A stretch of 64,000 bases of DNA from Paenibacillus sp. FSL W8-0426 (lineage in GTDB: Bacteria > Bacillota > Bacilli > Paenibacillales > Paenibacillaceae), in NCBI RefSeq assembly GCF_037969725.1, contig NZ_CP150203.1, positions 4,232,001-4,296,000 of the forward strand. Reading direction: 5' to 3'. The position numbers and the translations under genes were made by a program. Under the pieces are notes generated by a model that was not told the DNA's origin, searched no databases, and worked only from the letters and a program-made list of their open reading frames with translations. Each line of letters opens with the position of its first letter. Positions within the stretch are counted from its first letter, which is position 1. This document shows positions 19,020-27,299 of the stretch, piece after piece.

Positions 19020-20960
19020 TCATACCATCTTTTTGCGCAAGGAGGAAATATAGCGACCACGAATGATGAAAAAGTAAAGGGTCTGCAAGCCGAGGAACGC
19101 CCCGAAGACGCTCAAAACGGGCACCGTATAATCCGTAACGCCGAATTGGGTCAGAAACGGTTTGACCACAACCAGCGTTTCAACGATGGCCGTCAGCATC
19201 GGGAAGAAAAACAGGATCGCAATCTGCACGGTGGACGAACGTTTCATCTCCTGAAAACTCAAACCGATTTTCGACAAGCCATGCACCATCCTCCCGTCCG
19301 CCTCCAGATCGGTATGCAGCCTGAAGTACAGGAAGCTTGCCGAAGAGATGGAGAACACAAGACCGATCATCACACCCAGAAACGTAATGATCGAGGTGGC
19401 TTCCCGCGTATTTTCAAAGTTGGCGTATCGGGTTGCCATGTACCCGGAAAAATCGTATTTCTCGGGATCCATTTGTATGTCGTCGTCCAATGCCTGCAAT
19501 TCCCTGCTAATCCGCGCCTCAGGCGAATGGTTGGCAGGTATGTCTTTGCCCCATGACGGAACGCTGTACAACAAAACGTTGGCTCCGGAATTCTTTTCTC
19601 CCACTTGTGAAAAGTCCTCATCCGGCAGAACCAATACGCTTGAAGCAAACATGGTATCCCAATACATAGTGTCCTTTATCGACTTGTCAATCTGAACGTG
19701 GGTTGAACCCGATTCCTGCTGGAGCGTCATCATGTCACCGGCTGCATAAGAATGAAATGTCGTATGGCTGTCCATTTCCGCAGAATTGCGCGAGTCGATA
19801 AATATCCCTTTGCCGGACGCGAGCTGCTCAGCCTGCTTTCCGCGAAGTGCATTGATGCGATTGTAATCGCTGAGCGACAACAGTGCCGTATGGCTGCCCT
19901 CCGCTACGCCCCAATCATAATGTACGTAAGCTCGTTCATAATTTACGCCTGCCTGTTTGAAAACAGAATCAATGATGCCAAAATCCTCGCCTTCCTCAGC
20001 ATCATAGATACGGTACTGAACCGGGAACTCGCTTTCCCGAAACTTCTCCCGATTATCCTGGTCCAGCGATAAAATGACGACGGCGCTCATCGAAGCCAGG
20101 GCGATCACGACCGTAACCATGAACAGCATACGTGCGTTATCCTTGATTTTGTACGCCATTTCCGACACCCACAAGAGGCGTGTCCCCTTCCATCCCCAAC
20201 GCCGGCTTCGCTTCAATAATCGCATGACCAATACCGAGAGCTGGGAGTAAAAGAAGTACGTTCCCGCAATGCCGCTAATCGCAGCGATCAAAATGTTCAC
20301 CTCTTGCAGGTCATCGTACAGTGCAATGAACCCGGTCGCCAGCAATCCAGCGCCGATCAGCGAGAACAGCCATGACACCCTCGGTTCTTTTTTCGGCCTG
20401 CTCGTTCCGGTCAATAGATCCAGCGCGCGCCTGTTTCCAATAAACGCCAGGGTAAAGAGCGAAACGCCGACAAACAAAAGCATAAACGCCCCTACCGTCA
20501 GTCCAATCGCCTTCAGTGGAAAATAGAACGGCAGATCCTCCATGCCAATGAAACGGGTGGCCACCATGAGAAACAATTTGGATAAAAGCATGCCGCCGGC
20601 GATGCCCGCCACGATCGACACGGCTCCGATCAGCATATTTTCCAGCATGATCAAGCGCCGGATCTGGCCCGGCGCGGCACCAAGAATCGTTAAAATGCCG
20701 AACTCCTTATTTCTGGACTTCAGGAATGCGCCGATCGAATAGATGACAAAAAAGATGGCAAACACGTATACAATGCCTGATGCAATCCCCATCCCCACTG
20801 ATGTCGTCTCTCCCATGGGCATAGCCTTCACCGAAGGATGATAGATAAACATCGCATAGGCAAAAAAGATCATGACCATCACGACACTGCTCAGGAAAAA
20901 AGCAATGTACGCCCGCCCGTTGCGGCGAATGTTGTTAAACGCGAACTGAGGAAAGCTCAT
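19020..20960 (-). CDS. BceB-like ABC transporter permease
   Basis: The 646-residue permease has the size and layout of BceB-type peptide-antibiotic transporters: about ten transmembrane helices with a large extracellular domain of roughly 200 residues (about residues 300-520) and FtsX-like segments at both ends. In this family the permease both detoxifies cell-wall-active peptides such as bacitracin or lantibiotics and signals to its partner kinase. The ATG at 20960 has GGGGAGGG upstream and lies 26 bases inside the ATPase gene. The substrate is not predictable from sequence. Confidence 0.93.
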   Translation of the reverse strand: MSFPQFAFNNIRRNGRAYIAFFLSSVVMVMIFFAYAMFIYHPSVKAMPMGETTSVGMGIASGIVYVFAIFFVIYSIGAFLKSRNKEFGILTILGAAPGQIRRLIMLENMLIGAVSIVAGIAGGMLLSKLFLMVATRFIGMEDLPFYFPLKAIGLTVGAFMLLFVGVSLFTLAFIGNRRALDLLTGTSRPKKEPRVSWLFSLIGAGLLATGFIALYDDLQEVNILIAAISGIAGTYFFYSQLSVLVMRLLKRSRRWGWKGTRLLWVSEMAYKIKDNARMLFMVTVVIALASMSAVVILSLDQDNREKFRESEFPVQYRIYDAEEGEDFGIIDSVFKQAGVNYERAYVHYDWGVAEGSHTALLSLSDYNRINALRGKQAEQLASGKGIFIDSRNSAEMDSHTTFHSYAAGDMMTLQQESGSTHVQIDKSIKDTMYWDTMFASSVLVLPDEDFSQVGEKNSGANVLLYSVPSWGKDIPANHSPEARISRELQALDDDIQMDPEKYDFSGYMATRYANFENTREATSIITFLGVMIGLVFSISSASFLYFRLHTDLEADGRMVHGLSKIGLSFQEMKRSSTVQIAILFFFPMLTAIVETLVVVKPFLTQFGVTDYTVPVLSVFGAFLGLQTLYFFIIRGRYISSLRKKMV

Positions 20961-21705
20961 GCGAATTCCCTCCCCAGAAAGATAACGTGTCGATGATGCG
21001 CTGGAAAAACGTCTGGCGGTTGTCACCCCGGTGCACTTCGGCCGCGAGCCGGCCATCTTTGATGAATACGATGCGGTCACAGTAACTGGCCGCAAGCGGA
21101 TCATGCGTCACCAGCATGATCGTCGTTTTTTCCTGCTGGTTGATCTGCTCCAGCGCTTCCATGACGGCCTGGGATGATGCCGAGTCGAGCGCTCCCGTCG
21201 GCTCGTCCGCAAGCACCAGGGACGGTCTGTTGATGATCGCCCTGGCGATGGCCGTCCGCTGCCGTTGGCCGCCGGAAATTTCGAAGATGCGTTTGTTCCG
21301 AATCTGATCGATCCCCAGCCGGGTCGTGATCGCTTCCAGCCTGTTCTCCATCTCTTTCAGGCTGACGTTGTCCAGCGTCAAGGGAAGCACGATGTTTTCG
21401 GCCACGGTCAACGTGTCGAGCAGGTTGAAATCCTGAAACACAAATCCGAGCTCACGGCGGCGGAATTTGGCCAGCTCCTTTCTTTTCATCGCAAACGGGT
21501 TTTGTCCATTGATCTTCACCTCGCCCGAGCTTGGGTCGTCAATCGTCGAGACCATGTTGAGCAGCGTTGTTTTTCCACTCCCCGAAGGTCCCATAATGCC
21601 GACGAACTCCCCTTGCCGGATGCTCAGATGTATATCGCTAAGGGCTTGGGTCTGCACCTTTCCCGGGTAGGTTTTGTTTAAAGCCGTAACTTGAAGCATA
21701 TCCAT
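20935..21705 (-). CDS. BceA-like ABC transporter ATPase
   Basis: The 256-residue ATPase shows Walker A GPSGSGKTT (residues 39-47), Q-loop VFQDFN, signature ISGGQRQR, Walker B LVLADEPTGALD and the switch His in LVTHD. It powers the overlapping permease. A second ATG two codons downstream is also possible. Downstream of the predicted regulator boxes at 21783-21812, it forms a transcription unit separate from the kinase and regulator genes, from which it is divided by a terminator. Confidence 0.95.
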   Translation of the reverse strand: MDMLQVTALNKTYPGKVQTQALSDIHLSIRQGEFVGIMGPSGSGKTTLLNMVSTIDDPSSGEVKINGQNPFAMKRKELAKFRRRELGFVFQDFNLLDTLTVAENIVLPLTLDNVSLKEMENRLEAITTRLGIDQIRNKRIFEISGGQRQRTAIARAIINRPSLVLADEPTGALDSASSQAVMEALEQINQQEKTTIMLVTHDPLAASYCDRIVFIKDGRLAAEVHRGDNRQTFFQRIIDTLSFWGGNSHELSSVRV

Positions 21706-21782
21706 TTTCTCGTGTTCTCCTTCGTGATTGGTGTGTTACATTACAAGCATATCCGACCGCAACTTGCCGTACCATCGATTTA

Positions 21783-21812
21783 CCTTAAACTTTCCTTACA
21801 CGGCCTTTAAGG
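21783..21812 (-). promoter_or_regulatory. Candidate response-regulator boxes upstream of the BceAB-type operon
   Basis: On the plus strand CCTTA recurs at 21783 and 21794 with 11-bp periodicity, followed by the palindrome CCTTTAAGG at 21804-21812. Helical-turn-spaced repeats upstream of bceAB-type operons are typical operators for the paired OmpR-family regulator. No perfect promoter hexamers were found downstream. Confidence 0.5.
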
Positions 21813-21827
21813 TTGTGTTCCCATCAC

Positions 21828-21858
21828 AAAAAGGCGCTTCGCCCCAGGCAAGCACCTT
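21828..21858 (-). terminator. Terminator after the BceS-like kinase
   Basis: On the minus strand AAGGTGCTT pairs with AAGCGCCTT (one G-T pair) and is followed by TTTTTG. It lies between the kinase stop and the transporter promoter. Confidence 0.75.
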
Positions 21859-21881
21859 GCTAAACCACGATTAAATCTCAC

Positions 21882-22871
21882 TCATTTCGCCATATCCCAA
21901 CTGAATCGCACCAGGGTGCCTTCCTCCGGCCCAGAAAACAATTCGACCCGGTTGTCGAGGCGTTTGCTGATTTCACGTACCAAATACAGGCCCATCCCCG
22001 TCGATTCATGATACTGCCTGCCGCGCTCCCCCGTAAAATACGGATGGAACACCCGCTGAATGTCTTCGGCCGAAATACCGATGCCCTGATCCTGGATGTC
22101 CAAAATGATGCGATCATTTTGCGAATAAGCGGTCAACGTGATCTTTTTGTCCGAACCGCCCTCCGAATAGTTGACGGCATTGGTTAAAATCTGAGTCAAC
22201 ATAAAGCGCAGCCATTTGGTATCGCTATATATTTGCCATTTCGGTTCAATATGGATTACCGGTATCACTCCCTTACGGATAAACAGGCGGCGGTTTTCGG
22301 CGATGCTGGCTTTGACACTCTCCAGCAACGAAATTCGCTCTACCCGGAAGTCTCCTTCGAACTGTTCCAGCCTGGACGAGTGCAGCACCATTTCCAGCCC
22401 TTTGCGCAATTTGTCCAATTCGTCCTGAATGCTGCCGGCGGTCTCGTCTTCCACATCCTCCAACGTGAGCTGAATGATGGATAACGGCGTTTTCATTTGA
22501 TGCACCCAGCGGTTCATGAACACGGTCTGCTGTTCGCTCCGTGCACGCAGTTCATTGATTTCGTTCTGCTGCCGGCGTTCCAGTTCAGATACCAGATTCC
22601 GGGTTGCGAGCGCAAGCTCCGCATCGCCGAGCGAATGATACGGTTCGCGAACGAGCCGTTCCGGCTCCTGAAGCGCAAGGTACACTTCACGAAGCTGGAT
22701 ATAGCGCACGACCAGATACACCGCAAGCACCGCGGTGCCAAGCAGTACGCCGTACAGCATGATGCTTGGCGGCCTCTTTTCGCCGGAAACCCAGTATACA
22801 CACGGAACAAGCAGCATTTGAGCAACATAACATCCGAGCAGAAGGCGGTGGTCTTTCAGAAAAAGCCTCAT
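21882..22871 (-). CDS. BceS-like intramembrane-sensing histidine kinase
   Basis: The 329-residue kinase has two N-terminal transmembrane helices separated by only about ten residues, so it lacks an extracellular sensor. This is the hallmark of intramembrane-sensing kinases that rely on a BceAB transporter. The phosphoacceptor His lies in RWVHQMKTPLS, with N-box TNAVNYSEGG, DQGIGI and GMGLYLVREI in the ATPase domain. The ATG at 22871 overlaps the regulator stop by four bases (ATGA) and has GGAGGAGG upstream. Together with 22868-23578 and 19020-21705 it makes a complete Bce module. Confidence 0.94.
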   Translation of the reverse strand: MRLFLKDHRLLLGCYVAQMLLVPCVYWVSGEKRPPSIMLYGVLLGTAVLAVYLVVRYIQLREVYLALQEPERLVREPYHSLGDAELALATRNLVSELERRQQNEINELRARSEQQTVFMNRWVHQMKTPLSIIQLTLEDVEDETAGSIQDELDKLRKGLEMVLHSSRLEQFEGDFRVERISLLESVKASIAENRRLFIRKGVIPVIHIEPKWQIYSDTKWLRFMLTQILTNAVNYSEGGSDKKITLTAYSQNDRIILDIQDQGIGISAEDIQRVFHPYFTGERGRQYHESTGMGLYLVREISKRLDNRVELFSGPEEGTLVRFSWDMAK

Positions 22872-23578
22872 GCGCCTCCTCCCCATTCGCCATCAAGGTC
22901 AAGCAAGCGATATCCCACACCCCGCACCGTTTCCAGCGCATCTCCCGCTCCGAGCTCTTTCAATTTTCGGCGTACCCGCGTAATATACACGTTGAGCGTG
23001 TTGTCGTCGATGAAATGCTGGTCCTCCCACATCACATCGAGCAACCTATCCCGGCCGACGACCCGTCCCGCCTTGTTCATAAGCACCTCCATAAGCGCTG
23101 CTTCCTTCTGCGTCAATTCGACCGAGTTTCCTTGATGCTCCAGCACGTATCGTTCCGGATACAGCACCAACGCGCCATTCGCGATTTTCGGTTCTTGCTG
23201 AACGGCGGCATACGTTCCATAGGCTCTGCGCAGCTGGCTTCTGATTTTGGCAAGCACGACTTCGTATTGAAACGGCTTCGTGATATAGTCGTCCGCTCCG
23301 TTTTCCAATGCCATCACCTGATCCATGCCGCTGTCGCGCGCGGAAATGAACAGGATCGGACAGATCGAATGCGTGCGGATTTGCCTGCACCAATAAAAGC
23401 CGTCATATTGCGGTAAGTTCACATCCATCAATACCAGATCGGGTCCCCGTTCAGCAAATTCATGCAAAACATCGCGAAAATCCCGCACCATATGCACCTG
23501 AAACCCGTTACGGGTCAAATATGCGGCCAGCAGCCCGGCAAGCTTGGTATCGTCCTCAACCAACAAAATCGATTGCAT
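22868..23578 (-). CDS. BceR-like OmpR-family response regulator
   Basis: The 236-residue protein has a receiver domain (VEDD acidic pair, phospho-acceptor Asp in LVLMDVNLP, Lys in DDYITKPF) and a winged-helix DNA-binding domain (RVVGRDRLLDVMWED...LNVYITRVRRKLKEL). The ATG at 23578 is preceded by AAAGAGGG. It is expected to activate the transporter genes through the repeats at 21783-21812. Confidence 0.94.
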   Translation of the reverse strand: MQSILLVEDDTKLAGLLAAYLTRNGFQVHMVRDFRDVLHEFAERGPDLVLMDVNLPQYDGFYWCRQIRTHSICPILFISARDSGMDQVMALENGADDYITKPFQYEVVLAKIRSQLRRAYGTYAAVQQEPKIANGALVLYPERYVLEHQGNSVELTQKEAALMEVLMNKAGRVVGRDRLLDVMWEDQHFIDDNTLNVYITRVRRKLKELGAGDALETVRGVGYRLLDLDGEWGGGA

Positions 23579-23678
23579 GGTCAACCCTCTTTCCAATCCC
23601 TGACATCACTTACTTCATCCAGTCTACCATTCTAGCCGGAATTGATATGGAAATAAAGGGCCGGCGGTCAACTAGCTC

Positions 23679-24713
23679 TTAGATCACCAATTGCCCACGC
23701 TTCTCCGCAAGGCTGATCGTCGCTTCGATGCCTGAATTGAATTCCAGGAAGTCCTGCTCCACCCCATCGCTGAAAATAACCCCATCCTCCGGCATCTGCG
23801 ATACAATGCGCAGGGGCTGGCGCGAATGGATCTGCCCGAAGACAAGGTCTGCCGACGTCGTTCGGCTCGGAAACGGCTCGCGCACCGTGAAATACAAATA
23901 CGGTGCATCCCAGCCGAATGGGCTGCTGATGGAAGCTGTTTGGCGATAGGTTTTATCCGAGTCTTCATTTCCATGCTCCCTGTCCTGCAGCTGCATCCAG
24001 GCCTCGGAACGAGTGATGCCGGATGCCCCGGCCAGCACGCTTTTGAACCAGCCCGTCGATCCCATGCCCGTCGACACGATGATGCCGCTGGAAGATTGCC
24101 GCTCATGGGCCGGGCCAAGATGCATTTCATATCTGGCGGAAACATGGGTTTTGCGGCCAATGAACAAATCGTTGACGCCGTACAGCACCTGCCCGTCGTT
24201 CAGTTCGGCCTTGGCCAGCGTCACTTCCTTTACCTGACGGCGCTTTTGCATGACATCCGGGATGATCAGCCCCAGATCCTCGGTCGTAAAAGGCAACAAC
24301 ACGCCTTCCCATCGCAAAGGATCCGGATTGACGCCAATCAAGGGCTGGCCCGTGACATACTTGAGCGTGTTTGCCACCAGGCCGTCCTGACCGACAACGA
24401 CAACGATATCCTGCTCGCCAAAAATGAAGTTGGGCACGTGCTCCCGCTCGACGACCTGCACTCGCCCAAGCTGCGCCAGCTGCTGCCTGACTTGCAACAC
24501 CGCCTGCTGATAACGTCGGTCTTCTTCCATGTAATCGCTGAAGTCCGCACCCATCCGCTCGATATAAAATTGGGCTTGCTGCACAGTATTGTACCTGACG
24601 ACCAGTTCCTCAAGCCTTGTTTTGCGTTTGATAAGAACCAGCTTGTTTTCGGTCATTCGCCCCTGTTCCGCAGCTGGCGCTCCGGCGTTCTGTCCGCTGT
24701 GTCCCCATCTCAT
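23679..24713 (-). CDS. NAD-kinase-like protein
   Basis: The 344-residue protein has the NAD/lipid-kinase fold: VVVVGQDGLVANTLKY stands where NAD kinases have GGDGT, YGVNDLFIGR corresponds to the N-D/E block, and IVSTGMGSTGW matches the STPTGSTAY loop. The Gly-Gln-Asp-Gly version of the first motif keeps the Asp. It is coupled by a four-base ATGA overlap to the SPFH gene upstream, so the two products probably act together at the membrane. An alternative start at 24656 is possible. A housekeeping NAD kinase is expected elsewhere in the genome, so this copy is probably specialised; substrate unknown. Confidence 0.8.
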   Translation of the reverse strand: MRWGHSGQNAGAPAAEQGRMTENKLVLIKRKTRLEELVVRYNTVQQAQFYIERMGADFSDYMEEDRRYQQAVLQVRQQLAQLGRVQVVEREHVPNFIFGEQDIVVVVGQDGLVANTLKYVTGQPLIGVNPDPLRWEGVLLPFTTEDLGLIIPDVMQKRRQVKEVTLAKAELNDGQVLYGVNDLFIGRKTHVSARYEMHLGPAHERQSSSGIIVSTGMGSTGWFKSVLAGASGITRSEAWMQLQDREHGNEDSDKTYRQTASISSPFGWDAPYLYFTVREPFPSRTTSADLVFGQIHSRQPLRIVSQMPEDGVIFSDGVEQDFLEFNSGIEATISLAEKRGQLVI

Positions 24714-25750
24714 CTTGCCCGGCCTCCCTGCTCGCGCGCAGACGGGGACATCAGTCCTTGCAACAGGTCCGGCGAGATGTTCAGCTGCCCGATTTTGCCG
24801 GCATTCTCCGCAAGCTCCTGAAACGCAAGCGCGATCAGCTTATCCGAATTCATGCCCATGTTGGCCATCGCCTGCAGCACGGCCGGTTCCACATCCTGCA
24901 GCGATTTCATGACGGCCGCGAGCGCATATGCCTTCGCGTCCGCTTCGGCGTTCTGATTCGCCACCGTCAGCTCGATGAGCTGCCGCTTGCGCTCCTCCAT
25001 GCCTGTGTCGAACTGCAGCTGCTCCTGCTGCATCTCGTTCTGCTTCTGCCTTACCGAACGCTCTGCCTGCAACTGGGTTTCACGAATTTGCCGCTTTTTC
25101 GTTTCCACCGCGATCTCCGTATTCAATTCGTTTTCCTTCACTTTGCGTTCCTGCTCGATGGAGGCATTGCGACGTACATACAGCGCTTCGTCGGCCTGGC
25201 GCAAAATCTCTTCCCTCGCCTGTGCTTCCAAGGCACGCATCGTCTCCTTATTGGGCAGAATGGCCAGAATGGACAGCCCCATTAATTCCACGCCAAGCTT
25301 CTCCAATTCTTCGCTCTGGGCCACCTCTTGTTTCATATTGCGCGCCAGCCGTTCGCTCGACTGGATGGCTTGGCGCAAGGGCATCTGTTCCAGATGTTTT
25401 TTGGTCAGCACTTTGGCGATCGTGATCACCCGCTGGTCCAGCTTGCCGGGATCGTCGGAAATATGCTGGTGTTTGCGCAAATTATAGGCATAATTGAGGC
25501 TCTGGGTAATTTTCATGTAATCCACGATCCGATAGCTTAACTGCCCCTGAACGGTAACCGTCTGATAATCGGCGGTAATCTCTTCGAACATAAAAGGCAC
25601 ATCCACGGACGAAACCGGCAGCACCACGACCGAAGTCGTCGGCTCATAGTAATAGAACGACAAACCTACGCCCTGACGCTGTACTTTACCGTTCTTGATC
25701 TTCATTACGTACTCGCTGGGCTGAAACTTGACGAAGCGAAAACCAAACAT
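24710..25750 (-). CDS. SPFH/band-7 domain protein
   Basis: The 346-residue protein has a band-7 domain in the first about 200 residues (VVVLPVSSVDVPFMFEEI onwards), then a charged Glu-, Arg- and Gln-rich coiled coil (about 190-270) and a short C-terminal region. No N-terminal transmembrane helix is obvious, unlike flotillins, so it may associate with the membrane peripherally. GGGG precedes the ATG. It is the first gene of a two-gene unit with the NAD-kinase-like protein. SPFH proteins form oligomeric membrane scaffolds; the role here is inferred only. Confidence 0.85.
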   Translation of the reverse strand: MFGFRFVKFQPSEYVMKIKNGKVQRQGVGLSFYYYEPTTSVVVLPVSSVDVPFMFEEITADYQTVTVQGQLSYRIVDYMKITQSLNYAYNLRKHQHISDDPGKLDQRVITIAKVLTKKHLEQMPLRQAIQSSERLARNMKQEVAQSEELEKLGVELMGLSILAILPNKETMRALEAQAREEILRQADEALYVRRNASIEQERKVKENELNTEIAVETKKRQIRETQLQAERSVRQKQNEMQQEQLQFDTGMEERKRQLIELTVANQNAEADAKAYALAAVMKSLQDVEPAVLQAMANMGMNSDKLIALAFQELAENAGKIGQLNISPDLLQGLMSPSAREQGGRAR

Positions 25751-25787
25751 CGCTCATTCCCCATTTCTTAATATAGTCATTATGATA

Positions 25788-25831
25788 TTATCGAAATGAT
25801 AACAAACAAAAACGTTAATGTCAATATGACA
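25788..25831 (-). promoter_or_regulatory. Two small palindromes in the SPFH promoter region
   Basis: TTATC-GAAAT-GATAA (25788-25802) and TGTCA-ATA-TGACA (25819-25831) lie 16 bases apart in an AT-rich stretch upstream of the SPFH gene. The first overlaps a weak candidate promoter (TTGTTA-17-TAATGA, minus strand). They look like operators for an unidentified repressor or activator. Confidence 0.4.
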
Positions 25832-25925
25832 ATATCACTAAACGTAAACAGGTTTCTTCCTTTTCGATCTTGGACGCGAGAAGGCTTTTCATGCTCCGAT
25901 GCGCATCGTATCATTTTCAGAAAAA

Positions 25926-25960
25926 ACAAAAAGCGAAGGCCGTAGGAGCCATCGCTTTAT
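25926..25960 (-). terminator. Terminator of the agr-like operon
   Basis: On the minus strand AAAGCGA-GGC pairs with GCC-TCGCTTT, followed by TTTGTTTTTTC. It lies about 35 bases after the AgrD-like peptide stop. Confidence 0.8.
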
Positions 25961-25995
25961 TAAACACCTATTATTCATCGATCATTCATCAAGAA

Positions 25996-26118
25996 TCATT
26001 TCTTTTTCAGTGCTTCGGGCATTTTCATCGCTCCAACAATGCTTTTGCGTTTCTCGGAAGATTTCTTTGCTCCTTTTGTAAGGCCTGCAGCAAACACTCG
26101 CGCTATTTTTTGATTCAA
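25996..26118 (-). CDS. AgrD-like signal peptide precursor with Ser instead of Cys
   Basis: A 40-residue frame starts at TTG 26118, directly behind AAGGAGGTGATTAA and one base after the agrB stop. The product begins MNQKIARVFAAGLTKG (short amphipathic, basic helix), then KKSSEKRK, then SIVGAM followed by KMPEALKKK. The Pro-Glu-x-Leu tail after a short hydrophobic core is the layout of AgrD precursors, where AgrB cuts after the core and closes a ring on Cys. No Cys is present, so the ring residue would have to be Ser29, giving a lactone as in some staphylococcal signals. The basic tail is unusual. Identity is inferred from position and layout. Confidence 0.72.
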   Translation of the reverse strand: MNQKIARVFAAGLTKGAKKSSEKRKSIVGAMKMPEALKKK

Positions 26119-26119
26119 T

Positions 26120-26647
26120 TTAATCACCTCCTTCCCGTTTGGTCCATACTGGAAGGATGAGAATGGCTTGAATAAAAAATGCCCATGTTATTTCTGATGA
26201 CTTGACTGCAAAATTGGCGACTACGAGCCCGGCTGAAATCCATTTCAGCCATCGATCCCACGATGTTGGATTGACATACTCAAATTCGTTTGGCGCATAA
26301 AGCAATACAATAATAAGACTGATTGCATTCAGTACAAGCATGGCTTCTACATTCAAATGGATCAACGGAATGATCGCCGCAACAACTCCCGTTACAACAG
26401 AGCAGATCGTTATCGGCAGATGCACTCCGCCTGAAAACTTTCTCAGCATCACAAATGAAAACAGAGCGATCAGAGCTCCGATAAACGTCCCGAATGCCAA
26501 ACCTAAAAGGATTGTCAATAACAACCCTGTATACCAGTTAAGACGAAGGCCCAGCTCGTACTCCAAAATTTCAACGGTTCCAGGTCCTTCAGGATCAGCT
26601 GCTTTTATGCTTAGCGCGATACGCCTCGACAACCGCTCTAATATCAC
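26120..26647 (-). CDS. AgrB-like peptide-processing membrane protease
   Basis: The 175-residue membrane protein has four to six hydrophobic helices and the AgrB core LRKFSGGVHLPITIC with a His and a downstream Cys as candidate catalytic pair. The His-Cys spacing is six, one less than His77/Cys84 of Staphylococcus aureus AgrB. It starts at GTG 26647 behind AAGGAGGGAACGAG, overlapping the upstream gene by 53 bases, and ends one base before the AgrD-like peptide. AgrB cleaves and cyclises AgrD. Family assignment is good; its activity on this Cys-less substrate is inference. Confidence 0.88.
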   Translation of the reverse strand: MILERLSRRIALSIKAADPEGPGTVEILEYELGLRLNWYTGLLLTILLGLAFGTFIGALIALFSFVMLRKFSGGVHLPITICSVVTGVVAAIIPLIHLNVEAMLVLNAISLIIVLLYAPNEFEYVNPTSWDRWLKWISAGLVVANFAVKSSEITWAFFIQAILILPVWTKREGGD

Positions 26648-27299
26648 CTCGTTCCCTCCTTATGGAAAAGAAATAGGAAACTCCAAACGTTAGAATGGCT
26701 AGAACTAAAAGCCGTGTTGGATCAGAGCTGTATAATAAGATCAACGTCATGCAGATCATAAATGCAGAAATGATGGTTCCTATTAAGTAAGGTAAATTAG
26801 TGCTGGATAAGTAGTTCTCTTTTGTCAAAAAGTCATGCGGTGGCCTGATGATAAATGAGAACCCATAGTCGAAGATGGAGAGCACAAAGCCGATCGCATA
26901 GGTAATCAGGATGGAAGCGGACTGAAGCAAATAAACCATACTTCCCTCATTCTGTTGAATCACGCTTATGTGCATAACATCAAAAAAATGAAACAGATGG
27001 TAAATGGCCATTTGTATTGCTGCATAAGCGGATATTCCCGCCCCAGCTATAAAAGCGGACAAGTGCACTTTCAATTCCATCCCAAACCGTAAAAAAAGCA
27101 CGAAGAAAATATACTGCAAAGGTAAATCCAGCTTTGGCGACTCTAAAGTAATGCGAATCATATACGAAAATGTAGAGATAAAGAAAACGAAATATGTAAT
27201 TTTGACGCCATACGCTCTAAACGGTAACATGTACAGTTTCAGCATCAATAACAACATCGCTAATGCATCAAAAAATCCAAGGATAATATAAATGACCAC
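26595..27299 (-). CDS. Seven-helix membrane protein, AgrC sensor-like but without kinase
   Basis: The 234-residue protein has about seven predicted transmembrane helices and then only a short basic tail (SIRRERGDIRAVVEAYRAKHKSS). It is the first gene of the agr-like operon and occupies the place where a sensor might be encoded, but no HisKA or HATPase motif follows and no kinase fragment exists in the neighbouring frames. It could be a stand-alone receptor, an exporter or immunity partner for the peptide, or an unrelated membrane protein. I do not recognise a defined family. It overlaps agrB by 53 bases, indicating coupling. Confidence 0.75.
   Translation of the reverse strand: MVIYIILGFFDALAMLLLMLKLYMLPFRAYGVKITYFVFFISTFSYMIRITLESPKLDLPLQYIFFVLFLRFGMELKVHLSAFIAGAGISAYAAIQMAIYHLFHFFDVMHISVIQQNEGSMVYLLQSASILITYAIGFVLSIFDYGFSFIIRPPHDFLTKENYLSSTNLPYLIGTIISAFMICMTLILLYSSDPTRLLVLAILTFGVSYFFSIRRERGDIRAVVEAYRAKHKSS

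Noticed and set aside
25870..26160. 96-codon plus-strand frame opposite the AgrD-like peptide
   Set aside because: It crosses the minus-strand terminator, has no ribosome site, and is antisense to better supported agr-like genes.
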